A DNA stretch of 64,000 nucleotides from Rhizobium sp. 16-449-1b (GCF_017741935.1 NZ_JAGHMH010000028.1:682001-746000), one strand, 5' to 3'. Counted from the stretch's first letter, positions 1 to 9,122 are shown. The notes: generated by a model from the letters alone, not told the origin. Numbers and translations are program-made.

Positions 1-248
1 GCATCATCTCGTGGATTGCACTTCGCCGCATCAACCTCCCGCGGCACTTCAGACAATCGAGACAATGCAAAGTCTATGCGCGCTCTTCGTTGAAAGCGAT
101 GGCAAATTGTTGCGATGTTTATCCGCAGCGGGCAACGAAGTTGCCGCACGTATGGCTGCGTCAGACCAATCGTTGCGGCGCGGCTCAGCTGCGGTGCTGG
201 ACCGGGTTGCGCCCCGAATCCAGCATTATCGTCCGGCGATTCCGCCCT

Positions 249-1502
249 CTATCGGCCGTAGCGGGCGAGCGACAGGTCGCTGACGTCGATATCCGCCTTT
301 CGGCCGCTGACGACATCCGTCAGCACCCGTGCGGAGCCGGTGCTCATGGTCCAGCCGAGTGTGCCGTGGCCGGTGTTGAGGAAGAGATTGCGGATGTTGG
401 TCGCACCGATAACCGGCGTGCCATCAGGCGTCATCGGACGCAGCCCGGACCAATAATTAGCGGCCTTCAAGTCGCCGCCTGGGAAAAGATCGCTGACCGA
501 ATGCTCCAGGGTTCTGCGGCGCGCGGGGCCGAGGTCGTTCGTATAGCCGGAAATCTCCGCCATGCCGCCGACGCGGATACGGTCGCCCAAGCGCGTGATC
601 GCGATCTTGTAGGTTTCGTCCATGACCGTGGACTCAGGCGCGCGCGACGCATCGGTGATCGGGATGGTCAGCGAGTAGCCCTTTACCGGGTAAACCGGAA
701 GCTTGATGCCTGACGGTTTCAACAGCAGCGGCGAGTAGCTGCCGAGCGCGACGACAACGGCATCGGACAGAACCTTGCCGGTGTCAGTGACGACGCCCTT
801 CGCTTGTCCGGCCTCGATCACAAGCCCCTTGATCTGGCGTCCATAGTCGAATGTCACGCCCATAGAAACGCACTTGGCAGCAAGGGCGTTGGTGAACTTG
901 AAGCAATCGCCGGTCTCGTCCTTGGGCGTCAGCAGGCCGCCGACGATCTTGTCGCTGACGTGGCGCAATGCCGGCTCCATGCGGATGCAGCCCTCGCGGT
1001 CCAGCACTTCGTAAGGAATGCCGTCAGCCGCCAGCGCCTTCACATCCTTGGCCGATGCATCGAGTTGCGCCTGCGTGCGAAAGAGCTGCAGCGTGCCCTG
1101 CATACGCTCATCATAGGCGATATCGGTCTCGGCGCGCAGCTCGGCCAGCGACTGTCGGCTGTAATCGGCAAGGCGCAGCATGCGTGATTTGTTGATCGCG
1201 TAGCGCTCGGAGGTGCAGTTGGAGAGCATCCTGATCATCCAGGAGATCATCGCATAGTCGACCTTCGGGCGGAGAACGAGCGGCGCATGCTCCATGAACA
1301 GCCACTTCAGCGCCTTCTGCGGAATACCGGGTGCCGCCCAGGGAGAGCAATAACCGAAGGACACCTCGCCGGCATTGGCAAAGCTGGTCTCAAGCGCCGG
1401 ACCGGATTGGCGATCGATAACGGTGACCTGATGTCCGGCCTTGGCCAGATAGTAGGCACTGGTGACCCCGATGACGCCGGCGCCGAGAATGGTCACTTTC
1501 AT
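249..1502 (-). CDS. dadA: D-amino acid dehydrogenase (FAD-dependent, DadA family)
   Basis: Membrane-associated flavoenzyme that oxidises D-amino acids (classically D-alanine) to 2-oxo acids and ammonia, passing electrons to the respiratory chain. The 417-residue protein opens with a dinucleotide-binding fold (GAGVIG at residues 7-12, then the acidic end of beta-2 in VTVID). The C-terminal part has the DadA-type stretch GLRPMTPDGTPVIG and the final FAD-binding turn NLFLNTGHGTLGWTM. Length is normal for the family. It is transcribed away from an Lrp/AsnC regulator at 1691, the usual arrangement for alanine catabolism, where Lrp proteins sense the amino acid. The 188-bp spacer between them carries a palindrome that could be the operator. 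Family call is firm; D-alanine as main substrate is inferred from family. Confidence 0.93.
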   Translation of the reverse strand: MKVTILGAGVIGVTSAYYLAKAGHQVTVIDRQSGPALETSFANAGEVSFGYCSPWAAPGIPQKALKWLFMEHAPLVLRPKVDYAMISWMIRMLSNCTSERYAINKSRMLRLADYSRQSLAELRAETDIAYDERMQGTLQLFRTQAQLDASAKDVKALAADGIPYEVLDREGCIRMEPALRHVSDKIVGGLLTPKDETGDCFKFTNALAAKCVSMGVTFDYGRQIKGLVIEAGQAKGVVTDTGKVLSDAVVVALGSYSPLLLKPSGIKLPVYPVKGYSLTIPITDASRAPESTVMDETYKIAITRLGDRIRVGGMAEISGYTNDLGPARRRTLEHSVSDLFPGGDLKAANYWSGLRPMTPDGTPVIGATNIRNLFLNTGHGTLGWTMSTGSARVLTDVVSGRKADIDVSDLSLARYGR

Positions 1503-1636
1503 GCTTGCCCCTTTTATCTATGCCTTTTTTGCCAAGTGTATTTGGCGCTTACGACGTCGGCCGATGCACCTTTGGTGCTTGCGATAAAAATAGAGAAACA
1601 ATCGAACAATTTCCTGCTGATCAGCATGCCGATATT

Positions 1637-1655
1637 GCATTCGATTGTCGAATGC
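1637..1655. promoter_or_regulatory. 8-bp inverted repeat, candidate Lrp-type operator in the dadA/regulator spacer
   Basis: GCATTCGA and TCGAATGC form a perfect inverted repeat around a 3-nt spacer, 36 bp before the regulator start and 135 bp before dadA. Lrp/AsnC proteins bind palindromic sites of about this size, so this is a plausible operator for one or both genes. A second smaller palindrome (GCACC TTT GGTGC) lies at 1566-1578, nearer dadA. Operator function is inference. Confidence 0.4.
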
Positions 1656-1690
1656 GAAATTATCACGCGCCAAAAGAGGAATTATTGCGT

Positions 1691-2149
1691 ATGGTCCTGG
1701 ATGCGATCGACCGAAACATCGTGCGTCAGCTCAGGTTGAATGCGCGCATCGCCAACACGGCACTTGCAGCGGAAGTCGGCCTTTCTCCTTCAGCATGTCT
1801 TCGACGGATCTCAAGACTGGAAAAATCCGGCCATATCAGGGGCTACACGGCGTTGATCGGCACCTCGGACAGCGACGACGTGCTGGCGGTTATCGTCAAC
1901 ATTACGCTCGATCGGCAGACTGAGGAGCATCTCAACAGGTTCGAGGCAGCCATCCGCCGATATCCGGAGATTCAGGAATGTTTCCTGATGACCGGTGGAT
2001 CGGATTATATTCTCAAGGTGGAAGTCGAAAGCGCGCGCGATTTCGAGCGAATCCACAAGGACATATTGTCGACCTTGCCCGGCGTTGCGCGTATCCATTC
2101 GAGCTTCTCGATCAGGGACGTGCTGAAGCGGGGACCGCGTAAGGGCTGA
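1691..2149 (+). CDS. Lrp/AsnC family transcriptional regulator
   Basis: A 152-residue regulator with an N-terminal winged helix-turn-helix (residues about 3-50: LDAIDRNIVRQL, then NTALAAEVGLSPSACLRRI) and a C-terminal RAM/AsnC ligand-binding domain containing the typical GGSDYILKVEV strand. The frame is open upstream of 1691, but an AGAGGA ribosome-binding site at 1675-1680 and the family's usual N-terminus select ATG 1691. The extension would also run over the 1637-1655 palindrome. Divergent position next to dadA suggests it activates D/L-alanine catabolism in response to the amino acid. The ligand is inferred. Confidence 0.9.
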   Translation: MVLDAIDRNIVRQLRLNARIANTALAAEVGLSPSACLRRISRLEKSGHIRGYTALIGTSDSDDVLAVIVNITLDRQTEEHLNRFEAAIRRYPEIQECFLMTGGSDYILKVEVESARDFERIHKDILSTLPGVARIHSSFSIRDVLKRGPRKG

Positions 2150-2514
2150 TCCGGATGATGCCCTAGGTTGCAACCATACCTTGGCACGAGCGTGTCGAGT
2201 TGGCGTTCGGGAGACAAAAATGGTGATCGACGAAAATTGCCACTCCGCAGTGTGATTGCCGGTAAAAACAACTTACTTGGCAGCCGAGCGCCGCCCGAAT
2301 TGTCATCGGGCGGCGACACGTCACCCCATTTTGCTGGTGGGCGATGGCCGGCTCTTAAGCTACTCTCCCCGTGAAAACGCTTTGCCCGTTTGTGTAGAGC
2401 CTTGCACACGCCTCCTATACCTATTAATGGCTGTCACGGTTGGCCGAGACGTGTGCCTTAGCGAAAAGACCTGTAGCAAGCTTGGCGCCCCGATGGATGC
2501 CCCAGGAGACGACT
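2150..2514. other. Non-coding spacer of 365 bp
   Basis: No credible gene is seen. It holds the end-of-gene region of the Lrp-type regulator, one GC-rich hairpin (2289-2315) and the leader of the glycosyltransferase at 2515. Short open frames here lack ribosome-binding sites and family features. Confidence 0.6.
2289..2315. promoter_or_regulatory. GC-rich 10-bp hairpin in the leader before the polysaccharide genes
   Basis: CGCCGCCCGA at 2289-2298 pairs perfectly with TCGGGCGGCG at 2306-2315 around a 7-nt loop. No T-run follows in either direction, so it is not a standard intrinsic terminator. It could end the upstream transcript with help, or structure the leader of the GT25 gene. Confidence 0.35.
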
Positions 2515-3333
2515 GTGCGTGAACGCCAGCAGATCGAGAGCGCGGCTGACATCAGCAATGCGCATTCATCCGAAACGGGTCAGGCCCTGTCTCGACGGGA
2601 AATCGTATCCTACGTCATCAACCTCGATCGCTCCATTGACCGCTGGCAACATATAAAGAGCCAGGCCGAAGAGTTCGGCCTGGATGTCCAGCGTATCGCC
2701 GGCGTCGAGATCGACCCTGCGAGCGGAACGCAATGGCCAGATTATGACCGCGCCGCCTTCGTTCGCGGCAATGGTCGCCCTATGCTGCCGCAGGAATACG
2801 GCTGCTATCTTGCCCATGTCAAAGCGCTCAACGCGTTTCTGGAGAGCACGGCGGAGTGCGCGGTCATCATGGAGGATGACGTCAATCTCAGCGCCGACCT
2901 CGTCTCTCGCGCCTACAGCGCGCACCAGGCTGCGCCGTTCGCCGAAGTGTTGAAATTGCTCAACCACCGCGTTGTCTGGTTCCGGCCAATCGCGAGGTCG
3001 GGCGGCGGCGATGTGATTGGAAAATGCCTGTTTGGCCCCCAGGGATCCGCGGCATGCTACCTCGTCACCCGTGCGGGCGCGCAGAAGCTGGTAGAGGCCC
3101 TCAAGGTCATCACATGCCCCTATGACATTGCGCTTGAGCGTGGGTGGGCCACCGGCGTTAAGGTCTACACCGTGAAGGACGATCTGATTGCCTTGTCGGT
3201 TCGGTCGAAAGAGAGCCAGATCGCTGATCGCGCTCGGTATCGATCGATCAAGCTACGTGGCATCCGCAAAATTCCAACGCATATCTGGCGCATGGTGGAA
3301 CTCTTTCGTCGGGTACGGTACGCAGTTTCATGA
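2515..3333 (+). CDS. Glycosyltransferase family 25 (LPS/LOS biosynthesis) protein
   Basis: Predicted cytoplasmic transferase that adds a sugar to lipopolysaccharide core or O-chain. It has the GT25 hallmarks: an early VINLDRSIDRWQHI stretch (INLDRS..R), a mid-protein metal/nucleotide motif in IMEDDVNLSADL (EDD), and the GSAACYLVTRAGAQKL segment after it. The frame extends upstream, but GTG 2515 is chosen because AGGAG lies 6 nt before it (2504-2508). That gives 272 residues, close to family size. It precedes the 4,6-dehydratase gene at 3415 in the same direction, with an 81-bp gap, so it probably belongs to the O-antigen block. Donor and acceptor are unknown. Confidence 0.85.
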   Translation: MRERQQIESAADISNAHSSETGQALSRREIVSYVINLDRSIDRWQHIKSQAEEFGLDVQRIAGVEIDPASGTQWPDYDRAAFVRGNGRPMLPQEYGCYLAHVKALNAFLESTAECAVIMEDDVNLSADLVSRAYSAHQAAPFAEVLKLLNHRVVWFRPIARSGGGDVIGKCLFGPQGSAACYLVTRAGAQKLVEALKVITCPYDIALERGWATGVKVYTVKDDLIALSVRSKESQIADRARYRSIKLRGIRKIPTHIWRMVELFRRVRYAVS

Positions 3334-3414
3334 GCCATCTTTTCCTTTCCAGTTTTTGCCACAGCATCGCGTGTCGGCTGCTATCGCCAAACCAGTCACG
3401 ATCGAGCCAGCGCT

Positions 3415-5331
3415 ATGTTTGACAATTATGTTCAGCAGGTTCTTGCCTTGCCGCGACCGGCGAAGCGGGTGATTGCGCTGCTCTTCGACGCCTGCCTATG
3501 CATCATTACGGTCTGGATCGCATTCTGCTTTCGCTTCAACGACTGGTACCTGATGACGGGTGTGCAGTTCTGGACGATCCCTGTATCGCTCGTCATTGCA
3601 CTGCCGTTGTTCATCACCTTCGGGCTTTACCGCGCCATCTTCCGCTTCATGGGCTGGGCAGCCTTTTCGACGGTCATCAAGTGCGTGCTGATCTACGGCG
3701 CGGTCTATATGGTGATCTTCACGGTCATCAGCGTGCCGACCATCCCGCGAACCGTCGGTATCCTGCAGCCGATGCTGCTCTTGCTGGCCGTTGGCCTGTC
3801 GCGTTTCGTGGCACGCTATTTCCTCTACGATGCCTATAGCGAGATTCTCGGCGAGGCCGCGCCGATCCGCACGTTGGTCTACGGCGCTGGCTCCCAGGGA
3901 CGGCAGCTGGTCAGTGCCCTCGGCCACTCCGCCGAGTTCAAGGTCGTCGGCTTTCTCGATGACGATAAGGGCCTGAAGGGGATGTCGCTCAACGGCGTGA
4001 AAATCTACAGCCCTCTTAACATCGAGAAGGTCTGCACGGATCTCGAGGTCAAGACCGTTCTTCTGGCGCTTCCGCAGATCGACCGTGCTCGACGCAACGA
4101 GATCATCGAACGCTTGCGTTCCGCTCGGGTCGCCGTCCGTACCGTCCCGGATATCAGCGCAATTGCGACTGGCCAGGCGCAGCTGACCGACCTTCAGGAC
4201 CTGGATGTCGAGGACCTCCTGGGTCGCACCGCTGTCTTGCCGAACACCGCGTTGCTGGACCAGAACGTCCGCGATCGGATCGTCCTTGTGACCGGCGCGG
4301 CCGGCTCGATCGGCAGCCAGCTGTGTCGCGAGATCGCCAAGCTGCATCCCAAGGCGCTGCTGCTCCTGGATCAGAACGAGTTCGGCATTTATTCGCTGCA
4401 GGGCGAGCTGGCTGGTGAAGGTGCCGGGCCGCCATTTCCGATCGTCCCGCTGCTTGCCGATGTCTGCGACGAACACCGCATCAACACCATCATCCAGACC
4501 TGGAAGCCGGCCACGGTCTATCATGCCGCGGCCTACAAACATGTGCCGCTGGTCGAACAGAACCCCGCCGAAGGCGTCAAGACCAACGTCTTCGGAACGC
4601 TGACCGTCTCCAAGGCCGCGCTGGCGGCCGGCGTCGAGCGCATGATTTTGGTCAGTACCGACAAGGCCGTTCGGCCGACCAATGTCATGGGTGCCACGAA
4701 ACGCCTGGCCGAAATGATCCTGCAGGCGCTCGCCGAACAGCACGGCAGCACGACCTTCTCCATGGTGCGCTTCGGCAACGTATTGGGCTCGTCGGGTTCC
4801 GTCGTGCCGCTCTTTCGCCAGCAGATCAGCCGGGGTGGTCCGATCACGCTGACGCATGAGGACATTACGCGCTTCTTCATGACCGTGCCGGAAGCAGCAC
4901 AGCTTGTCATTCAGGCTGGCGCGATGGCATCCGGTGGCGATGTCTACCTGCTCGACATGGGCGAGCCGGTGAAGATTATCGATCTCGCGCGTCGCATGGT
5001 CGAGCTGTCAGGGCTCACGGTCCAGGACGAGCAGAACCCGGGCGGCGATATCAGCATCGTGACAACAGGTCTGCGACCGGGCGAGAAGTTGTATGAAGAG
5101 CTGCTGATCAACGACAATCCCGAAGTTACCGACCATCCGAAGATCCGCCGCGCGCGCGAACAGTTCCTCGGCTGGGCGCAATTATCAGCCAAACTCGACG
5201 CACTCGCGCAGTTCGCGCGGGATGGGGATGCAAGGCGGCTGAAGGCGGCGCTGAGCGATCTGGTGCCGGGATACAGTCCCATGGAACGGGTGGTGGATCT
5301 CGTCGCGCTGCGGCAGGAGGTATCGCAATGA
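3415..5331 (+). CDS. wreV: Membrane UDP-sugar 4,6-dehydratase (WbpM/WreV-like)
   Basis: Large membrane-anchored enzyme of the WbpM/FlaA1/CapD family that converts UDP-GlcNAc to the 4-keto-6-deoxy sugar, the first step toward UDP-QuiNAc and related deoxy-aminosugars. The 638-residue protein has four N-terminal membrane segments (about 15-130), a degenerate CoA-binding-like fold (GAGSQG near 158), and the catalytic extended SDR domain (VTGAAGSIGSQ near 291-301). The SDR tyrosine motif is replaced by MxxxK (MGATK near 425), the hallmark of the long membrane subgroup. With the next two genes it matches the Rhizobium etli wreV-wreQ-wreU set that starts O-antigen synthesis. The symbol rests on that gene order and recognition of family, not on a search. 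Confidence 0.88.
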   Translation: MFDNYVQQVLALPRPAKRVIALLFDACLCIITVWIAFCFRFNDWYLMTGVQFWTIPVSLVIALPLFITFGLYRAIFRFMGWAAFSTVIKCVLIYGAVYMVIFTVISVPTIPRTVGILQPMLLLLAVGLSRFVARYFLYDAYSEILGEAAPIRTLVYGAGSQGRQLVSALGHSAEFKVVGFLDDDKGLKGMSLNGVKIYSPLNIEKVCTDLEVKTVLLALPQIDRARRNEIIERLRSARVAVRTVPDISAIATGQAQLTDLQDLDVEDLLGRTAVLPNTALLDQNVRDRIVLVTGAAGSIGSQLCREIAKLHPKALLLLDQNEFGIYSLQGELAGEGAGPPFPIVPLLADVCDEHRINTIIQTWKPATVYHAAAYKHVPLVEQNPAEGVKTNVFGTLTVSKAALAAGVERMILVSTDKAVRPTNVMGATKRLAEMILQALAEQHGSTTFSMVRFGNVLGSSGSVVPLFRQQISRGGPITLTHEDITRFFMTVPEAAQLVIQAGAMASGGDVYLLDMGEPVKIIDLARRMVELSGLTVQDEQNPGGDISIVTTGLRPGEKLYEELLINDNPEVTDHPKIRRAREQFLGWAQLSAKLDALAQFARDGDARRLKAALSDLVPGYSPMERVVDLVALRQEVSQ

Positions 5332-5374
5332 TGGTCCGCGCCATGCAAGACGGCCAAGGCCGCCGGAGGCTGGC

Positions 5375-6310
5375 ATGTTCCTCGTAACCGGCGCCTCCGG
5401 CTTTGTCGGCCAGGGGCTTTTGCGCACACTGCGGCAACGCGGCATTCCCTTTCGTGGCACAGGCAGGGGCGGGAGTGGCGAGCTCCTCGCTGTCGGGGAT
5501 ATTCACGGCACGACCGACTGGTCTGCCGCCCTTGACGGCATCGATGTCGTGGTCCACCTCGCGGCCGTCAATCAGAATGTCGTCGAAGGGTCGCCGGCGG
5601 TGCTTGCCGAGTATCGATCCGTGAATGTCGAGGGGACGATCAACCTGGCGCGTCAGGCCGCGGCTGCGGGTGTGAGACGGTTCGTGTTCCTGAGTTCGAT
5701 CAAGGCGAGCGGCGAGGCGACGACCAAGGGCAAGCCGTTTACTGCTGCGGGCGAGCCTGCTCCGGAAAGTGATTACGGCCGAACGAAGCTCGAAGCCGAG
5801 CGATTGCTGCACGCGCTTGGCGCCAGCACCACGATGGAGATCGCTATCATCCGATCGCCGCTGGTCTACGGGCCCGGCATGCGTGGAAGCTTTCAGGCGC
5901 TGGTGCGGCTTGTCCAACGCGGCCTGCCGCTGCCCTTCGCCTCGATCGATAACCGCAGGTCGATGGTCTATCTGGAGAACCTGACCGATCTGATCGTGAC
6001 CGCTGCCAACCATCCGGACGCCGCAGGCGGGACGTTCATGGTTGCCGATAGCAAGAGCCCATCGACACCGGAACTCGTTCGGATGATTGCCGCGGCAACG
6101 GGCTCGTCGGCCTCGCTGCTGCCGTTCCCGCCGGCGCTGCTGGAGTTTGCTGGAAATGTGGCTGGAAAACGCGAACTGGTTTACCGCCTGACGCGCTCGC
6201 TAGACGTCGACATCTCCGAAACCAGCCGCCGGCTCGGCTGGACGCCGCCATTCGAGATGGCCGACGCATTGGCACGAACGATTGGCCCCGCAAAACCCAT
6301 TAAGGAATGA
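5375..6310 (+). CDS. wreQ: NAD-dependent epimerase/dehydratase family reductase (WreQ-like)
   Basis: Extended short-chain dehydrogenase of 311 residues with the N-terminal NAD(P) motif FLVTGASGFVGQG and the catalytic YxxxK at about residue 134 (YGRTK), preceded by an FLSSIKASGE serine segment. In R. etli the equivalent protein reduces the 4-keto group made by WreV to give N-acetylquinovosamine, reportedly at the lipid-linked stage. Alternatives are a UDP-sugar 4-epimerase. It follows the dehydratase by 43 bp and abuts the sugar transferase (stop 6308-6310, next start 6312), so the three are surely co-transcribed. The dehydratase-reductase-transferase order supports the reductase role. Confidence 0.8.
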   Translation: MFLVTGASGFVGQGLLRTLRQRGIPFRGTGRGGSGELLAVGDIHGTTDWSAALDGIDVVVHLAAVNQNVVEGSPAVLAEYRSVNVEGTINLARQAAAAGVRRFVFLSSIKASGEATTKGKPFTAAGEPAPESDYGRTKLEAERLLHALGASTTMEIAIIRSPLVYGPGMRGSFQALVRLVQRGLPLPFASIDNRRSMVYLENLTDLIVTAANHPDAAGGTFMVADSKSPSTPELVRMIAAATGSSASLLPFPPALLEFAGNVAGKRELVYRLTRSLDVDISETSRRLGWTPPFEMADALARTIGPAKPIKE

Positions 6311-6311
6311 C

Positions 6312-6890
6312 ATGACAAGCAAGCTCAACCAGGGGATCAAGAGGGCGTTTGATTTTTGCGCTGCGTCGGGTGGCCTCGTCGTTCTGTCTCCCGTTCTGCT
6401 TGTGCTGACCATCATGGTCAGGCGCTCATCGCCCGGTGGCGCCTTCTTCCGGCAGCAGCGGGTGGGCCGGGACGAGGTTCCCTTTACGTGCCTGAAGTTC
6501 AGGACGATGGCGGCCGGCACACCAAACGTTGGCTCTCATGACGCCGCCGAAGCCTGGATCACGCCCATCGGCAAGACGCTTCGCGCCTATAAGCTCGATG
6601 AACTGCCGCAGCTCGTCAACGTGCTGAAAGGTGAGATGAGCCTGGTGGGCCCCCGCCCGTGCCTGCCAAGCCAGCCGGATGTCATCGCTGCCCGCAGAGC
6701 CAAGGGCGTGTTTGCCGTTCGCCCCGGTATTACCGGCCTCGCGCAAATCGCCGGCATCGACATGTCGACCCCGGAAAAACTCGCAGTCGCCGATGCCGAA
6801 TACGTCAAGACTGCGAGCCTTTGGAATGACATCGCCATGATCTTCGGCTCCGTCATGGGCAAGGGAAAGGGCGATGCAGCCCTGAAGTAA
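6312..6890 (+). CDS. wreU: Initiating sugar-phosphate transferase (PglC/WreU-like)
   Basis: Monotopic phosphoglycosyl transferase that moves a sugar phosphate from a UDP-sugar to undecaprenyl phosphate, starting the O-antigen repeat. The 192-residue size fits the short PglC-like class without the multi-TM half of WbaP. Visible features are one hydrophobic re-entrant segment (about 18-38), the FTCLKFRTM block, the DELPQLVNVLKGEMS catalytic region, and the GPRPCLP and PGITGLAQIAG motifs that are near-invariant in the family. ATG 6312 has AAGGAA at 6302-6307; the preceding stop sits between. The substrate is predicted to be the UDP-4-keto or QuiNAc-type sugar made by the two upstream genes. Confidence 0.88.
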   Translation: MTSKLNQGIKRAFDFCAASGGLVVLSPVLLVLTIMVRRSSPGGAFFRQQRVGRDEVPFTCLKFRTMAAGTPNVGSHDAAEAWITPIGKTLRAYKLDELPQLVNVLKGEMSLVGPRPCLPSQPDVIAARRAKGVFAVRPGITGLAQIAGIDMSTPEKLAVADAEYVKTASLWNDIAMIFGSVMGKGKGDAALK

Positions 6891-6957
6891 GGGCGGCTTC
6901 ACGATTGATGCAGCGGTCAATCAGATAACGCTAGACTAAGCCGCGTTCCCAAGATGC

Positions 6958-8385
6958 CTATCTGGCCGCAGCCTGCAAATCCGGCACATTCGCCTCAGTT
7001 GGCCGCAAGCGAAGATTGCACCAACAGGCGAAGGCCGATGTCACAAGGGCGAGGCTTTCGCCGATCGCCAACCTGTTGTTTGAATTGCTGAGAAGCGTGA
7101 GCGCGAAGAAGAAGATGCCGACAAGATAGGCATGCATCGCCGCGCGCGGAATAACGCCTTGGCGATAGGCCTTGCAGACAAAGAAGATGAAACTCGCCAA
7201 GATCAGCCCCATGACGAAGGCCCCAAACAGGCCGAACCGGACCAGTATTTCCAGATACCCGTTGTGCAGCAGCGTATAGGAAACGTGGGCGTAGCGGGTG
7301 TGCTGCCAGCGCTCGAGCCATTCGTTGCCCCAGCCGAAGATGGGGGCGGATGAGAACAGTTCCCAGCCGTTCGACCACAGCTGAAGTCTTTCATCCATTG
7401 CGACGGGTGTATTGCCCGACTGAATAGTCTGCGTGATGGTGTCTGCGCTGTTCGAGCTGCCGACAATGCCGCTGAACATCGAAGCAGTCGCTTTGATCGT
7501 CGGGCCAGCTGTCTGATCGAGATTATGACGGACGGCGTATAGTCCGACACCAAGCAGTGCTATCGCGCATGCAATCACCAATCCGCTGCGAGCACGCACC
7601 TTGATGTATCGCATGCCCATGACGACGAGAACCGGCAGCGTCAAAGCCATCGCGAGCCAGACGCCCTTGGACTTCGCGCCATAGATGGCGATCACGCATA
7701 GAACCAGAATAAGCGGAGAAACCACGCAGGCGAGCCGTGCAAACCGGCGATCGGCGGCGGGGGTTGTCAGATAATGAAGAAGCCAGAAGGTCGACATCAC
7801 GAAGATGAGGCCGCAGGCGACCGCGCCGTGGATCTGATTGTTCATGACGAGCGGGCGAACCGCAACGCCGGTGGCGATCGTGCCAATCGTCAGCGCCACT
7901 GTGACGGCGAGCATGATCAACGCTATGACAAAAAACGCCGCGACGATCTTCTCCATCTCACGCTCATAGAGTGCGAAGGCAATTCCGAGGATCGGGAAGA
8001 ACAGCGGAAAGGCGAAGAGCCAGTCGGACCCGCCGATATCGTGATGCTCGGTCGTGATGTAGATGAATGCGAAGCGGGCGAGCACATAGATAGCCCAGCC
8101 CATGCAGAGCCAGCCCAGCCAGTTCGTGCGCGGCCGCGACGGCTCTTTCGCGTAGTAGACTAGCGCAATAACGGCCAGGATCGCGCACGCGTAGCGATAG
8201 GTATCGCTCTCCACGAACAGAGCCGATGACGCGAGCAGCCACAGAAGACAGCCGAATATTCTGAGGGCAGGGCTCATGGCTGCGCTGGAGGCGCGAAACG
8301 AATTGTTCAAGATGTCTACTTCTGCCTGCGCGCGTGTTCCTGCGTCAATGTCGACGGCCGCTCTCATCGAAAACATGACGCGCAC
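6958..8385 (-). CDS. O-antigen ligase/polymerase (WaaL/Wzy-like) membrane protein
   Basis: Polytopic inner-membrane protein with about 11-12 hydrophobic segments and a large periplasmic loop. The loop carries the Wzy_C-type motif near residues 340-385, including GWGNEWL and, further on, HVSYTLLHNGYLE, whose histidine and asparagine are typical of O-antigen ligases and polymerases. It is 475 residues from a GTG start; ATG codons at 8376 and 8277 are alternatives, and none has a strong ribosome-binding site, so the N-terminus is uncertain. It is convergent with the wre-like operon. Whether it joins O-antigen to lipid A-core or polymerises repeats cannot be told from sequence. Confidence 0.82.
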   Translation of the reverse strand: MRVMFSMRAAVDIDAGTRAQAEVDILNNSFRASSAAMSPALRIFGCLLWLLASSALFVESDTYRYACAILAVIALVYYAKEPSRPRTNWLGWLCMGWAIYVLARFAFIYITTEHHDIGGSDWLFAFPLFFPILGIAFALYEREMEKIVAAFFVIALIMLAVTVALTIGTIATGVAVRPLVMNNQIHGAVACGLIFVMSTFWLLHYLTTPAADRRFARLACVVSPLILVLCVIAIYGAKSKGVWLAMALTLPVLVVMGMRYIKVRARSGLVIACAIALLGVGLYAVRHNLDQTAGPTIKATASMFSGIVGSSNSADTITQTIQSGNTPVAMDERLQLWSNGWELFSSAPIFGWGNEWLERWQHTRYAHVSYTLLHNGYLEILVRFGLFGAFVMGLILASFIFFVCKAYRQGVIPRAAMHAYLVGIFFFALTLLSNSNNRLAIGESLALVTSAFACWCNLRLRPTEANVPDLQAAAR

Positions 8386-8565
8386 CGGCGCTCATTTCGA
8401 GCGCGGTGCGTTAGCTTACAAAATCGATATTTACGAAAATAGTGTGGCCGGCAAGACCGCTTCGACCACAGTTCACTGCAAAAGCTTTGTCACGGAGCGA
8501 AAGACACGCGAACTTCCGATACCGGTAGTCGAGGGCTTTGAACAGCTGTACTCGGCTTCAGTGGC

Positions 8566-8766
8566 TTAGTGTGTCGCCGTCCGGTTCTGCTTGGAGAGGC
8601 TGAGAATATAGTCGTCGGCGATGTCGGCAATTGCCATCGCGATTTCCGCCGGCGAAAATTCCATCTGTTTCTCGCCGAAGATCATCTGATGAACGGCTTC
8701 TTCGATCTGCTGACGGCAGGCCGACAATCGGTCGGCGTGGCTTATTTCAATGGCAGGTATCTGCAT
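8566..8766 (-). CDS. Small predicted helical protein, function unknown
   Basis: A 66-residue open frame beginning MQIPAIEISHADRL, with two likely amphipathic helices around residues 9-25 and 37-60. I do not recognise the family. ATG 8766 has a GGGG run 9 nt upstream; a TTG at 8781 is possible. It stands alone, 180 bp upstream of the ligase gene in the same direction, and is divergent from the Xre regulator at 9123. Charged, regular composition makes it more protein-like than neighbouring short frames, but nothing else supports it. Confidence 0.45.
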   Translation of the reverse strand: MQIPAIEISHADRLSACRQQIEEAVHQMIFGEKQMEFSPAEIAMAIADIADDYILSLSKQNRTATH

Positions 8767-9122
8767 GACGTTTGTCCCCAATGTGCTGCGCCTGAAACGA
8801 AGTTTCGTGCCTGATTACTTCGGCGCTAACAGTCGCCGAAGCGCCATGGCCACACGCATGCCCCGATCTTCGCATCCTACTATAGAGCGTAAGCCTGCCG
8901 GTTCGCGTGAAATCGACGTGACACGATTTTAAGTGGTTTTTTCTTAAATACTCACCCAGCGAGGTAGCTGATCTCACGGTTTGGCGGGCAATGCGGTGCA
9001 GGTTTTTGCAACGTTACAAACGGTGAATAAAGATTCTTCGTCATCCCTTTACTTTTAGTTGCATTTTTTCGCGACGGCTTCATTATGCAGCAACATTCCT
9101 AATATTGCAGGCGAGGGACGCC
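8767..9122. other. Non-coding divergent spacer of 356 bp
   Basis: AT-rich compared with its surroundings toward 9000-9100, as expected for promoters of the two divergent genes. It contains TCGACGTGACAC at 8913-8924, a 12-mer seen again at 11793-11804. No gene, terminator or RNA is supported. Confidence 0.5.

Noticed and set aside
1..248. Short open frame at 11-283 at the window start
   Set aside because: It runs into dadA on the opposite strand, lacks a ribosome-binding site and has no family features; a gene beyond the left edge cannot be judged.
3496..4857. Long minus-strand open frame inside the 4,6-dehydratase gene
   Set aside because: Antisense to conserved SDR motifs; composition is that of a shadow frame.
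6892..6941. GCGGCTT/AAGCCGC inverted repeat after the sugar transferase as a terminator
   Set aside because: Only 7 bp with a loop of more than 30 nt and no T-run.
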